Shown here piece by piece: positions 43,052 to 52,453 of a DNA stretch of 64,000 bases. Every line of letters begins with the position of its first letter. The stretch's first letter is position 1. The position numbers and the translations under genes are program-made. This stretch comes from Cryobacterium sp. CG_9.6 (GTDB lineage Bacteria > Actinomycetota > Actinomycetes > Actinomycetales > Microbacteriaceae), in assembly GCF_029893365.1 (NCBI RefSeq), contig NZ_JARXUZ010000001.1, positions 372,001 to 436,000 of the forward strand, read 5' to 3'. The notes beneath the pieces were generated by a model. That model was not told the DNA's origin. It saw nothing but the letters and a program-made list of their open reading frames with translations, and did not search any database.

Positions 43052-44068
43052 TCAGCTCCCGGGGTGAGCCGTGCTGGAACGGGTCATGAGTTCAAACGGC
43101 ATCGGCAGCGTGAAGTCACCGACGGCGTGTTTTCCCGGGTGAAGCTGCTCCATCAGTATCTCTACGGCCTTCTCGCCCTGAGCCTCGGGAAACTGCGCCA
43201 CGGTGGTGAGGGAGAAGAAGTTGGCAAGCTCATGATCATCAATGCCGATCACCGACACGTCTCGTGGCACCGACAAGCCCAGGTCGCGGGCGGCAAGGAT
43301 GCACCCGATCGCCATCTCATCGGACGCCGCGAAGATCGCCGTGGGGCGCCCGGCGTCGCGCTCCAGCAGTCGGCGGGCCGCCTGATAGCCTCCGCGCATC
43401 GTGAAGTCCGCGGGCTCGAAGAGGTCCATAGTCACCGAGACACCAGCCGCCTCGAGAGCGCCCTCATAGCCCAGGCGCCGGTTCGTTGGCAGGTGAAAGT
43501 CGAGATCAAACTCTTTGCTCCCGCCCACGTGACCGATGCGGGTATGCCCGAGAGAGAGCAGATGTTCCGTGGCGAGCCGGGCCACGGCCACGTCGTCGAT
43601 CATGAGCGTTCGCACTCCGCCGATGGGACCGCCCACGCCCACCAGGGGCTTGCGCACAGCGTGCAAACGATCCACCTCGTGGGCGGTCAGCTCGAGCGAA
43701 ACGGCGATCACGGCATCCAGTCGCTGACGCAGAAGAAAATGTTCAAAGACACTGGCCCGCTCATCGCCGCCGCCCGAGAGGCTGTAGAGGGTGAGGTCAT
43801 AACCGTTGCGCAGCAGGGCACGCTGGGCACCCTCGACGACACTGGAGAAAAACCAGCCGCCGAGGAACGGCACAACGACACCGATGTTCCTGGTGCGGCC
43901 CGAAGCTAGGCTCGATGCGCTCGCCGAGACCACGTAGCCGAGGTCTCCGGCGGCTGCCTCCACCTTGAGCCGCGTGGCGGTCGAAACCGGCCCTTTGCCG
44001 CTCAGAGTGCGCGAGACGGTGGCGGTGGAGACACCGGCGAGGCGGGCAACGTCCTCGATTCCGGCCAT
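43052..44068 (-). CDS. LacI family transcriptional regulator
   Basis: The 338-residue protein has a LacI headpiece ([26 protein letters not shown], hinge [15 protein letters not shown]) and a periplasmic-binding-like sensor domain ([28 protein letters not shown]). Sugar ligand unknown. It could regulate the maltose locus 4 kb away, where two LacI operators are found, but no direct link is visible. No clear operator lies at its own promoter. Confidence 0.93.
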   Translation of the reverse strand: MAGIEDVARLAGVSTATVSRTLSGKGPVSTATRLKVEAAAGDLGYVVSASASSLASGRTRNIGVVVPFLGGWFFSSVVEGAQRALLRNGYDLTLYSLSGGGDERASVFEHFLLRQRLDAVIAVSLELTAHEVDRLHAVRKPLVGVGGPIGGVRTLMIDDVAVARLATEHLLSLGHTRIGHVGGSKEFDLDFHLPTNRRLGYEGALEAAGVSVTMDLFEPADFTMRGGYQAARRLLERDAGRPTAIFAASDEMAIGCILAARDLGLSVPRDVSVIGIDDHELANFFSLTTVAQFPEAQGEKAVEILMEQLHPGKHAVGDFTLPMPFELMTRSSTAHPGS

Positions 44069-44223
44069 GGGGATCCTTATCAGTGGAAAAAGTGCACGTG
44101 CTTGATCATATCGAGGCGGGAATGCCCCGATTCGTGGGCGCTGATTTCACGCTGGGGCACTTCGTCTTGTATTCTAAAGTCAGCACGTCCGATCAGGTTC
44201 ATTTTGCCTAGCGGATAGCAGCT

Positions 44224-44305
44224 GGCGAGTTACCCAAGCGGCCAAAGGGATCTGACTGTAAATCAGACGGCGTAGCCTTCGTGAGTTCGAACCTCGCACT
44301 CGCCA
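44224..44305 (+). tRNA. tRNA-Tyr(GTA)
   Basis: Acceptor GGCGAGT/ACTCGCC, anticodon loop CTGTAAA (GTA), a long variable arm and a standard T-arm are all present. CCA is encoded directly after at 44306-44308. Confidence 0.96.
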
Positions 44306-44321
44306 CCAGCAGGAGCATGAC

Positions 44322-44354
44322 GCAGGCCCGGAGCAATCCGGGCCTGCTTCTTTT
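44322..44354 (+). terminator. Terminator after tRNA-Tyr
   Basis: GCAGGCCCGGA and TCCGGGCCTGC form an 11-bp stem with loop GCAA, followed by TTCTTTTT. Confidence 0.88.
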
Positions 44355-44386
44355 TAAGCGGATGTCGCATCACGTAGCGTGGAGGC

Positions 44387-45208
44387 ATGACTGATGCCGT
44401 AACAGCCGACCTGCTTGCCCTCGCTCGACGCACCGCGATCGAGGCCGGGCAACTCGCCCACCGTCGACGCGCCGAGGGTGTGCAGATAGCGGCGAGTAAG
44501 TCGTCTCCCGAAGATGTGGTGACTAACGCCGACCGTGAGGTCGAGGCGCTCATTCGCACCCGCCTCGCCGACGCACGTGCCGGGGACGGATTCTACGGCG
44601 AGGAATCCGAAGCAACGGTGGGGTCGAGTGGACTCACCTGGGTGGTGGACCCCATCGACGGCACCGTCAACTATCTGTACGGAATTCCGCACTACGCGAT
44701 CAGCATCGCCGTGGTGGAGGGAGAGCCAGAACCGGCAACGTGGACGACCCTGGCAGGGGTCGTGGTGAATCCACCGCTCGGCGAGGTGTACACCGCGGCG
44801 GTCGGCCAGGGTGCGTTCCTCGGTGATCGGCGTCTTCAGGTGAATACCGGAGTGCCCCTGTCGCTCGCGCTGGCCGGAACCGGCTTTGGGTACGAAGCGC
44901 AGCGACGGTTGTGGCAGGCGGCCGTCGTGCAGGGACTGATTAGTGAGGTTCGGGACATCCGTCGAATGGGTGCCGCAGCACTCGACCTGTGTTCCGTCGC
45001 TGCTGGCCGGCTCGACATCTATTACGAGCGCGGGCTACACCTCTGGGACCACGCCGCGGGCGCCTTGATTGCGAGGGAAGCCGGTGCGCAGGTGGGGGCA
45101 TTTGGTGACGACGCCGAGGGGATAGATCTGCTGATTGCGGCGGCCCCCGACCTTTACACCCAGTTTGAACCTCGGCTTCTCGAGATTTTCTCCCGGCTGG
45201 CAGGGTAA
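44387..45208 (+). CDS. Inositol monophosphatase family protein
   Basis: The 273-residue phosphatase has the family metal-site motifs GFYGEES, WVVDPIDGTVNY and HLWDHAAGALI. Mg-dependent hydrolysis of inositol-1-phosphate or a related sugar phosphate (e.g. histidinol phosphate in some homologues) is expected. It stands alone between tRNA-Tyr and the M23 peptidase. Confidence 0.94.
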   Translation: MTDAVTADLLALARRTAIEAGQLAHRRRAEGVQIAASKSSPEDVVTNADREVEALIRTRLADARAGDGFYGEESEATVGSSGLTWVVDPIDGTVNYLYGIPHYAISIAVVEGEPEPATWTTLAGVVVNPPLGEVYTAAVGQGAFLGDRRLQVNTGVPLSLALAGTGFGYEAQRRLWQAAVVQGLISEVRDIRRMGAAALDLCSVAAGRLDIYYERGLHLWDHAAGALIAREAGAQVGAFGDDAEGIDLLIAAAPDLYTQFEPRLLEIFSRLAG

Positions 45209-45359
45209 TCGGTCTCAGGTTCACCGGTATTTTGATCGGCGGAGTCGTTGGCTGAATATGCCTTTTGGGGTCGGAGGCACTAGCCTTAACCGATTCGTTA
45301 CATTTGGCCTCGGCCAAGCCGATTTCTTACCCCCCTCGTGCCACGCAGAAAGAGTCCTT

Positions 45360-46553
45360 TTGTCACGTCATTCCTCCCCGTCAGCTGCCTCTGTGCCTGA
45401 CTCGAGTGACAGCGCAGAACCCGTTCTTCCCCTCACCCGCCGAGAAATACGTGAGCGCGAGCGTCGGAGCGTAACACCGGAAGAGATTCACCTCACTCCC
45501 GAAGCCGCGTCCGTCATCGTGACCGAACTGCACGAGCCCACGCTCGAAGCCATCGTTATCGTGGAGCCCGACCGACTCATTGCCGCCCCCGCAGCCACGG
45601 AGAATCGCGAATCCGATGCGAGCCTGATCGTGTCTGAGGTGCCCACCTCAACGATGGCGGTTCCGCTTCCCACGCGATCGCAGCTTCGCGCCGAGGAGCA
45701 GGGACGCCGGCCGCGACCGCACCGTCTCCACGCGGATGCCGAGACCATCGCGGCGCCGTCGGCCGCCTACGCGCCAACCGGCCGGTTCGTGCCCACACCA
45801 GCGCTACCCCGCACGCCGCCGCGTCCGCAGCCCGTGACGGACCGCATGCGCAAGTTCGCGGCCACCAGCATGACGGTGGCAGCCATGGCCTTTGTGGCAT
45901 TGATGGCCGTGTCCACCTCGCTCCCGGCGCAGGCACTGCTGTCCTCGGCCGACGTGCAGGCATCCGCTCAGGCCGCGCAGCAGACGAGCAACAAGGGCGC
46001 GCAGACACTCGACCTCGCCGGCAGCGACACCATCACGGTGGAACGCGACGGCTACTCGTCGAGCACCATCGCTGAGGTCGCGGCCGCCAGCGGTATTCGG
46101 CTGGAAGCGTCCTTCACCAACAACCCGAACGGCACCATTCAGTGGCCGTTCGCGGTAGGAGTGCACATTGGCGACGAGATGGGCCCCCGCAACTGCGCCG
46201 GCTGCTCGGCCAACCACGGCGGCCAGGACTTCAACCCCGGACTCGGGGCACCGATTCAGTCCATAGCGGATGGCGTCGTCAGTCTGGCTGAAGACGGCGA
46301 GGGCAGCCTCGGTGTGCACATGATCATTGACCACATGGTGGACGGACAGCTCGTGTCGAGCGTCTACGCGCACATGATTCACGGGTCGATGAACTTCAAG
46401 ACCGGAGACGTCGTGAAGGTGGGTCAGGCCATCGGCAAGACCGGCAGCACCGGAATGTCGACCGGGCCGCACCTGCACTTCGAAATTCGCGAAGGCGGCA
46501 TCCGCGGTACCAAGGTGAACCCGCTCACCTGGCTCTACGCCCACACAAACTAG
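45360..46553 (+). CDS. M23 family peptidoglycan endopeptidase-like protein
   Basis: I chose TTG 45360 (MSRHSSPSAASV), with AGAAAGAG upstream, giving 397 residues. A charged cytoplasmic region (about 1-165) is followed by one membrane helix (MTVAAMAFVALMAVSTSLPAQA) and an extracytoplasmic LytM/M23 domain from about 260: HGGQDFNPG with the first His/Asp ligands and GPHLHFEIR with HxH. The Zn site is complete, so it can cleave cross-links. The 150-base leader from 45209 has no recognised riboswitch. TTG is uncertain; other starts upstream would add unrelated sequence. Confidence 0.88.
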   Translation: MSRHSSPSAASVPDSSDSAEPVLPLTRREIRERERRSVTPEEIHLTPEAASVIVTELHEPTLEAIVIVEPDRLIAAPAATENRESDASLIVSEVPTSTMAVPLPTRSQLRAEEQGRRPRPHRLHADAETIAAPSAAYAPTGRFVPTPALPRTPPRPQPVTDRMRKFAATSMTVAAMAFVALMAVSTSLPAQALLSSADVQASAQAAQQTSNKGAQTLDLAGSDTITVERDGYSSSTIAEVAAASGIRLEASFTNNPNGTIQWPFAVGVHIGDEMGPRNCAGCSANHGGQDFNPGLGAPIQSIADGVVSLAEDGEGSLGVHMIIDHMVDGQLVSSVYAHMIHGSMNFKTGDVVKVGQAIGKTGSTGMSTGPHLHFEIREGGIRGTKVNPLTWLYAHTN

Positions 46554-46642
46554 CGCTCACACAAACTAGCGCCACACACGCTCCAGGCTGCACGCCGGGG
46601 CGCATGCGGACGCCGGTCGTCACAGTCGCTTCTCGCGCCGTC

Positions 46643-46692
46643 AGCACCTCACCAGGCGCACGTCGTGCACCCGGTGAGGTGAGGGTGCTTTT
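46643..46692. terminator. Hairpin terminator between M23 gene and GH13 gene
   Basis: CACCTCACC pairs with GGTGAGGTG around a GC-rich loop, and outer AGCACC pairs with GGTGCT followed by TTTT. A short direct repeat CACACAAACTAGCGC lies just after the M23 stop. Confidence 0.65.
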
Positions 46693-48403
46693 AGCGCAGC
46701 CAGACCGTCGTGTCGCCGGGCAGAGTGCGACCCTCGAGGGTCGCACTCGCGAGAATCACGTCGCCAGCGGGCAGCATGACGGATGCCGTGCCCGTGTTGG
46801 CAATGACGGTCACGTCGCCGGAACGAAAAGCCACGACCTCCGCAGCAAAGCCGGGAAGCCATTCCACCGAGCCGAGGCCCAGGGAAAACTCGCGGCGCAG
46901 GCGTAGTGCCAGTGTGTAGAGCTCCAGAGTGGACCCCGGGGTACCCTGCTGTCGGTCCCGGGCGAGTTCGGCCCAGGCGGCCGGTTGCGGCAACCAGCTC
47001 GCTGCAGTGGTTCCGAAACCGTAGGACGGCGCGGCGGACTCCCAGGGGATGGGCACGCGGCATCCGTCTCGGCCGTAGCGCTCGCCGTTGGTGCGGAACC
47101 AGGTGGGATCTTCCCGTGCCGAGTCGGGCAGGTCGATGACCTCGGGCAGGCCGAGCTCCTCGCCCTGGTAGAGGTAACTCGAGCCGGGCAGAGCCAGCAT
47201 GAGCGACGACGCCGCACGGGCGCGGCGGAGGCCCACGACCGTGTCGGGCAGACCCGGGGACTTGGGCCCAATGCCGTGCCCTTGCAGGTTCTCGGCGCCG
47301 AGGGCGAGGCGGGAGGCGTGGCGCACGACGTCGTGGTTGGACAGCACCCACGTGCTCGGCGCCCCGACGGCGCTGAACGCGGCGAGGGAGTCGTCGATAA
47401 CTGTGCGCAGCTGGGAGGCGTTCCACGAGGTCTCCAGGTAGGCGAAGTTGAATGCCTGGTGCATCTCGTCGGGGCGAACCCACTTGGCGACCTCGGTGAG
47501 GGGATCTACCCAGGCCTCGGCCGCGAGCACGCGATCGCCGGGATATTCGGCGAGAACCTTGTGCCAGTCGCGGTAGATCTCATGCACGCCCTCCTGCGCC
47601 CAGAACGGGGCAGTGGCGGCCGGTTCGACGCTGATACCGGGCTCGAGGGTGGCGGAGCCGCCGCCCATGCTGCCACCGTCGGCCGGCGGCGTGTAATCAG
47701 GAAGACCCGCGGCCTTGATCATGCCGTGGGCGACATCTACTCGAAAACCATCGACGCCGCGGTCGAGCCAGAAGCGCAGGACCGAACGGAACTGGTCGCG
47801 AACCCACGGGTTCTCCCAGTCCAGGTCGGGCTGCGTGCTGTCGAACAGGTGCAGGTACCACTGACCGGGCGTGCCATCGGCTTCGACAATCCGCGTCCAC
47901 GCGCGACCGCCGAACACAGATTCCCAGTTGTTCGGGGGCAGCTCGCCAGTGTCGCCCTTGCCCTCGCGAAAGATGTACCGGCCACGCTCGGGGCTCTCGG
48001 GTGCGGAGTTCAGGGCGGCCTGGAACCACACGTGGTCGCTGGAGGAGTGGTTGGGAACAATGTCAATAATCACGCGGATGCCGAGCTCGTGCGCCGCCGT
48101 CTGCATCGCGTCGAAGTCTTCGAGCGTCCCGAACAGGGGATCCACGTCGCAGTAGTCGGCCACATCGTAGCCAGCGTCGCGCTGCGGGGAGGTGTAAAAG
48201 GGCGAGAGCCACACCGCGTCAATGCCGAGGTCGCGCAGCTGGGGGAGACGCTGACGAATGCCGGCAAGGTCGCCCATGCCATCGCCGTTGCCGTCGGCAA
48301 AGGAGCGTGGGTAGATCTGATAGATCACGGCGGTGCGCCACCACTCGGTGCCTACCGTGGAGCCGCCGATAACCGTCGGGTCTGAAACTGTTGTGCCTGT
48401 CAT
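46691..48403 (-). CDS. Glycoside hydrolase family 13 alpha-glucosidase-type enzyme
   Basis: The 570-residue protein has the GH13 motifs in order: DIVPNHSS, GFRVDVAHG with the Asp nucleophile, LAAEAWV with the Glu acid/base, and VLSNHDVVRH. Loop lengths fit oligo-1,6-glucosidase/alpha-glucosidase (subfamily 23/30-like). It would release glucose from imported malto-oligosaccharides in the cytoplasm; no signal peptide is present. It is divergent from malE, with a LacI operator at 48432 next to its start. Confidence 0.94.
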   Translation of the reverse strand: MTGTTVSDPTVIGGSTVGTEWWRTAVIYQIYPRSFADGNGDGMGDLAGIRQRLPQLRDLGIDAVWLSPFYTSPQRDAGYDVADYCDVDPLFGTLEDFDAMQTAAHELGIRVIIDIVPNHSSSDHVWFQAALNSAPESPERGRYIFREGKGDTGELPPNNWESVFGGRAWTRIVEADGTPGQWYLHLFDSTQPDLDWENPWVRDQFRSVLRFWLDRGVDGFRVDVAHGMIKAAGLPDYTPPADGGSMGGGSATLEPGISVEPAATAPFWAQEGVHEIYRDWHKVLAEYPGDRVLAAEAWVDPLTEVAKWVRPDEMHQAFNFAYLETSWNASQLRTVIDDSLAAFSAVGAPSTWVLSNHDVVRHASRLALGAENLQGHGIGPKSPGLPDTVVGLRRARAASSLMLALPGSSYLYQGEELGLPEVIDLPDSAREDPTWFRTNGERYGRDGCRVPIPWESAAPSYGFGTTAASWLPQPAAWAELARDRQQGTPGSTLELYTLALRLRREFSLGLGSVEWLPGFAAEVVAFRSGDVTVIANTGTASVMLPAGDVILASATLEGRTLPGDTTVWLR

Positions 48404-48431
48404 TGCTTCATGCTATGTCATGAAAGCTCTC

Positions 48432-48447
48432 ATGCAAGCGTTTGCAT
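48432..48447. promoter_or_regulatory. LacI-family operator, glucosidase side
   Basis: ATGCAAGCGTTTGCAT has the central CG and AA/TT flanks of LacI operators, with perfect outer arms. It lies 29 bases upstream of the GH13 start. Confidence 0.75.
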
Positions 48448-48526
48448 AGACCGAATGGCGATTGATAACGAACCGGTGTCGATTGTGGTGCTGAGGGGCG
48501 CGAACTTTGGAAAAGTCGTCTATAAC

Positions 48527-48540
48527 TGTAAGCGCTTGCA
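48527..48540. promoter_or_regulatory. LacI-family operator, malE side
   Basis: TGTAAGCGCTTGCA, immediately after TATAAC (probable -10 of malE) and 34 bases before the malE ATG. A bound repressor would block the promoter. Confidence 0.75.
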
Positions 48541-48574
48541 TTTTCTGCAGCGTTCTCGACGAAAGGCAACACCA

Positions 48575-49801
48575 ATGAAGGTGAAAAAGAAGGGCCTGCT
48601 GGCATTCGGCGCCGTGGCCGTGGCAACATCTCTCGCCCTGACCGGCTGCTCGGCCGGAGATAACGCGGAGACCACAGATTCCGCTTCCAGCACGCTCACG
48701 GTCTGGGTCGATGCCGACCGCGCCGCCGTGCTGAAAGATGCAGCGGCTGAATTCACGAATGAATCCGGCGTGAAGGTGAATCTGGTGCAGAAGGACTTCG
48801 CCAAGATTCAGGAGCAGTTCATCGCTCAGGTTCCCACCGGCAAGGGCCCGGACATCACCATCGCAGCCCACGACTGGCTTGGTAACCTTGTGAGTAACGG
48901 CGTCGTACAGCCGGTCGAACTCGGTGACACTGCCGCCGACTACCAGCAGGTTGCCGTCACCGCCATGAGCTACGAGGGCCAGACCTACGGTGTGCCCTAC
49001 GCCGTGGAGAACATCGCCCTGCTGCGCAACACGGCACTCGCCTCCGCCGCTCCCGCCACCTATGACGACATGATTGCCGCCGGAACCGCCGCTGGCACAG
49101 AGTTCCCCTTCCTCGTGCAGGTGGGTCCGGAGTCTGACCCCTTCCACCTGTATCCCTTCCAGACCTCGTTTGGTGCTCCCGTTTTTGGTACGAACGCCGA
49201 CGGTAGTTACAACCCGGACGATCTCTCCATCGGTAACGCTGGCGGAGACGCCTACGCAGCCTGGCTCGCCCAGGAGGGCGCTGCCGGTCACCTCAGCGTT
49301 AACGTCACCAGCGACATCGCCAAAGAGAAATTCAATGCGGGGGCTTCGCCCTTCTTCATCACCGGCCCGTGGAACGTGCCTGACGCCGAGGCGGCCGGCA
49401 TCGACCTCGCTATTGACCCGATCCCTTCGGCCGGCGGCGAACCGGCCCAGCCGTTCGTTGGCGTTCAGGGCTTCATGGTGAGTGCGAAGACCACGAACGC
49501 TCTCGCGGCTAACGAGTTCCTCGTGAACTACGTCGGCTCCGGAAAGGTACAGACCGCGCTGTACGAGGTCGGCGGGCGTGCCCCCGCGCTCACCTCGGCC
49601 TTCGAGGCGGCAGCGGCCGACCCGATCACCGCCGGTTTCGGTGCTGTCGCTGCCAGTGCTGTGCCCATGCCGAACATTCCCCAGATGGGTAAGGTCTGGC
49701 AGTACTGGGGCGTCACCGAGGCCGCGATCATCACGGGGCAGGGCGACCCGACGCAACTGTGGCAGAAGATGACGGGCGAAATTCAGACCGCCATTCAGTA
49801 A
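48575..49801 (+). CDS. malE: Maltose/maltodextrin ABC transporter substrate-binding lipoprotein
   Basis: The 408-residue protein has a lipoprotein signal (LAFGAVAVATSLALTGCSAG) and a type 1 solute-binding fold like E. coli MalE (TLTVWVDADRAAVLKDAAAEFT, DITIAAHDWLGNL, GPWNVPD and GVQGFMVSA). GAAAGG precedes the ATG. It is the first gene of malE-malF-malG. No MalK-type ATPase lies here, so a shared ATPase encoded elsewhere is expected. Confidence 0.94.
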   Translation: MKVKKKGLLAFGAVAVATSLALTGCSAGDNAETTDSASSTLTVWVDADRAAVLKDAAAEFTNESGVKVNLVQKDFAKIQEQFIAQVPTGKGPDITIAAHDWLGNLVSNGVVQPVELGDTAADYQQVAVTAMSYEGQTYGVPYAVENIALLRNTALASAAPATYDDMIAAGTAAGTEFPFLVQVGPESDPFHLYPFQTSFGAPVFGTNADGSYNPDDLSIGNAGGDAYAAWLAQEGAAGHLSVNVTSDIAKEKFNAGASPFFITGPWNVPDAEAAGIDLAIDPIPSAGGEPAQPFVGVQGFMVSAKTTNALAANEFLVNYVGSGKVQTALYEVGGRAPALTSAFEAAAADPITAGFGAVAASAVPMPNIPQMGKVWQYWGVTEAAIITGQGDPTQLWQKMTGEIQTAIQ

Positions 49802-49915
49802 GACTCCAGTCGCCTCGGTCCCTCACCGGGCCGGGGCGACACTGCGGCGTGCCAGAGGTGACGCCACAAAACCGTGACCCCGCCAGTGACCCCGTGCGGC
49901 AGAGAGCAGACGAGC

Positions 49916-51538
49916 ATGACCAGATCCGGCACCCCGCGCAATGCGGCGCAGGTTAAGAAAGCAGCGCAGTCCCGGCGCGCTGGCCGCATCGCCGATGCCG
50001 CATCCGTTGGTGTGAAGGTTCTGCTGACCAAGATTCTGCTTCTGGGCATCGTCGATGCGATCAGCGTCTACGCGCTCTTTGTTTTGGCCCTCACGCAGGA
50101 CTGGCTTGTCTTCACGGCCGTGCTCCTCGTCGCCCTCCTGGTCAACGTGATTTACTTTCGACGCGGTGGCCTGCCTGCAAAATACCTGACGCCCGGGCTC
50201 ATCTTTCTGGCCGTGTTTCAGATCTTTGTCATCGGCTACACCGGTTACATTGCCTTCACGAACTATGGAACGGGCCACAACAGCACGAAGGACGACGCGA
50301 TCAGCTCGCTCATCGTGAGTTCACAGCAGCGCGTGCCGGATTCACCCAGCTATGCGCTCACGATTCTCGAACGCCTCGGCACCTACAGCTTCTTGGTCAC
50401 CGATCCGGCCGGGCGGGTGAGTGTGGGCGACGAAATCACCCCGCTGAGCCGTGTGACGGACGCCGAAACGGATGCCTCGGGCCAAGCCATCGCGCTCCCC
50501 GGCTTCACCTCGCTCGGCTTCAGCGACATCGTGGCGAACCAGGAACGGATCGCGGCTCTCTCGGTGCCGCTATCGAATGATCCCAACGATGGAACGCTGC
50601 GCACGCCCGACGGCTCCAGCGCCTACCTTTACCTGTCGGACCTCGTCTACGACGAGGCTGCTGACACCCTGTCCGACACCACTCAAAACGTGGTCTACAC
50701 CGCCAACGGCACGACGGGATCGTTCGTGGCCGACGACGGCACCGAGCTACTACCGGGCTGGAAGGTGGAGGTGGGCTTTGACAACTTCACCAAGGCCTTC
50801 ACGACGGATTCCATCCGTGGACCGCTGATCAGCGTCACCGTCTGGACCTTTGTTTTTGCGTTCCTCTCGGTGGGAACCGCCTTCGCTCTGGGGCTCTTCC
50901 TTGCCATCGTGTTCAACGACCTGCGGATGCGTGGCCGAAACGTATACCGGGTGATCCTCATCCTGCCGTACGCGTTCCCGGGCTTCCTCTCCGCGCTGGT
51001 GTGGGCCGGCATGCTCAACCCGCAGTTCGGCTTCGTGAACCAGGTTCTGTTTGGCGGGGCGGAAATTCCCTGGCTCACCAATGAATGGCTGGCCAAGTTC
51101 AGCATCATCCTGGTGAACCTCTGGCTCACGTTCCCCTACATGTTCCTCGTCACCACCGGTGCGCTCCAGTCCATTCCGGAAGAGCTGCAGGAGGCGGCAA
51201 CCGTTGACGGGGCGAAGCCCTGGGCCATTTTTCGCCTGATCAAACTGCCGCTGCTGCTCGTCTCGGTTGCCCCGCTGCTCATCGCCTCGTTTGCGTTCGC
51301 GTTCAACAACTTCAACCTCGTGTACATGCTCACCAATGGTGGCCCCCGAGATGTCACTGCTGGGGTGAACGTTGGTGCCACCGATATTTTGATCACCATG
51401 GTCTATAAGGTCGCCTTCGACGGAGCCAACCGGGACTATGGTCTCGCCAGTGCGTTCTCGATCGTGATCTTCGTGCTCGTGGCTGCAGTCTCCATTATTA
51501 GTTTCAGACAGACCAAGGCGCTCGAGGAGCTGAACTGA
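49916..51538 (+). CDS. malF: Maltose/maltodextrin ABC transporter permease MalF
   Basis: The 540-residue permease has the extra helices and large extracytoplasmic P2-type loop (residues about 95-290) of MalF, and the cytoplasmic EAA loop EELQEAATVDGAKPWAIFRLIKLPLL that docks with the ATPase. It starts at ATG 49916, with weak AGAGAG upstream. malG follows with one base between, so the pair is coupled. Confidence 0.94.
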   Translation: MTRSGTPRNAAQVKKAAQSRRAGRIADAASVGVKVLLTKILLLGIVDAISVYALFVLALTQDWLVFTAVLLVALLVNVIYFRRGGLPAKYLTPGLIFLAVFQIFVIGYTGYIAFTNYGTGHNSTKDDAISSLIVSSQQRVPDSPSYALTILERLGTYSFLVTDPAGRVSVGDEITPLSRVTDAETDASGQAIALPGFTSLGFSDIVANQERIAALSVPLSNDPNDGTLRTPDGSSAYLYLSDLVYDEAADTLSDTTQNVVYTANGTTGSFVADDGTELLPGWKVEVGFDNFTKAFTTDSIRGPLISVTVWTFVFAFLSVGTAFALGLFLAIVFNDLRMRGRNVYRVILILPYAFPGFLSALVWAGMLNPQFGFVNQVLFGGAEIPWLTNEWLAKFSIILVNLWLTFPYMFLVTTGALQSIPEELQEAATVDGAKPWAIFRLIKLPLLLVSVAPLLIASFAFAFNNFNLVYMLTNGGPRDVTAGVNVGATDILITMVYKVAFDGANRDYGLASAFSIVIFVLVAAVSIISFRQTKALEELN

Positions 51539-51539
51539 C

Positions 51540-52448
51540 ATGACTGTCCTGTCCCCGCCCACCGGTACCCGGCACATTCTGACCAAGCGTCCGTTCACGT
51601 TCCGGCGATGGTTTCGTCAAACCGGATGGCGTCACCTCGTGGGTGTGATCATGTGCGTTTTCGCCGCGTTCCCGTTGCTCTATGTGCTCTCGGCATCGTT
51701 ACACCCGGGCGGTACGCTCATCACCGCCAATGGGCTGTTCAGCGAGATCGACCTCGGCAGCTACGTGACGCTGTTCAATCTGCCCCAGCAGCCATACGCC
51801 GACTGGTATGCCAACACTCTCACCATTGGCGTGGTCACTTCGGTGTGCACGGTCTTCTTGGGGGCCCTCGCTGCATATTCCTTTTCCCGCATGCGTTTCC
51901 GTGGCCGTCGCACCGGGTTACTCATGCTGTTGCTGGTGCAGATGTTCCCGCAATTGCTAGCCGTCGTGGCCATTTTTCTGCTGCTGAACGGCATCTCCGA
52001 CGTCTTCCCGCTGATCGGGCTTGATTCGCAGATCGGCCTCATCATGGTCTACCTCGGCGGGGCGCTCGGAGTGAACACGTACCTCATGTACGGGTTCTTC
52101 AATACGATCCCGGCCTCCATCGACGAAGCGGCGAAGATCGACGGTGCCGGCCACGCCCGAATCTTCTTCACGATCATCCTCCGCCTTGTGGCACCGATCC
52201 TCGCCGTGGTGGGCCTGCTCTCCTTTGTGGGAACCACGAACGAGTTTGTGATCGCGAGCGTGGTGCTTATCTCCCCGGAAAAGCAGACTCTGGCGGTGGG
52301 CCTGTACCAGTTCGTGTCGCAGGAGTTCTCCAGCAACTACTCCGTCTTTGCCGCCGGTGCGGTGCTCGCCGCGCTACCCGTGATGGCACTGTTTCTGTGG
52401 CTCCAGAAATACATCGTTGGCGGGTTGACGGCCGGGTCGGTGAAGTAG
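51540..52448 (+). CDS. malG: Maltose/maltodextrin ABC transporter permease MalG
   Basis: The 302-residue permease has six helices and the EAA loop SIDEAAKIDGAGHARIFFTIIL. It pairs with MalF to form the channel. The ATG at 51540 is one base from the malF stop. The convergent glycosyltransferase gene ends six bases beyond its stop. Confidence 0.94.
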   Translation: MTVLSPPTGTRHILTKRPFTFRRWFRQTGWRHLVGVIMCVFAAFPLLYVLSASLHPGGTLITANGLFSEIDLGSYVTLFNLPQQPYADWYANTLTIGVVTSVCTVFLGALAAYSFSRMRFRGRRTGLLMLLLVQMFPQLLAVVAIFLLLNGISDVFPLIGLDSQIGLIMVYLGGALGVNTYLMYGFFNTIPASIDEAAKIDGAGHARIFFTIILRLVAPILAVVGLLSFVGTTNEFVIASVVLISPEKQTLAVGLYQFVSQEFSSNYSVFAAGAVLAALPVMALFLWLQKYIVGGLTAGSVK

Positions 52449-52453
52449 CGGTC

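Noticed and set aside
44088..44105. LacI operator at the promoter of the 43052 LacI gene
   Set aside because: Only an 8-base GCACGTGC core is symmetric; flanks do not match, so evidence is too weak.
45209..45359. c-di-AMP (ydaO-type) riboswitch before the M23 peptidase
   Set aside because: Such switches precede cell-wall hydrolases in actinobacteria, but the conserved core could not be aligned to this leader by eye.
46985..48385. 466-residue open frame antisense to the GH13 gene
   Set aside because: The GH13 catalytic motifs prove the minus strand is coding; the plus frame has no motif.
48413..49756. 447-residue open frame antisense to malE
   Set aside because: malE has signal, lipobox and solute-binding motifs; the antisense frame has none.
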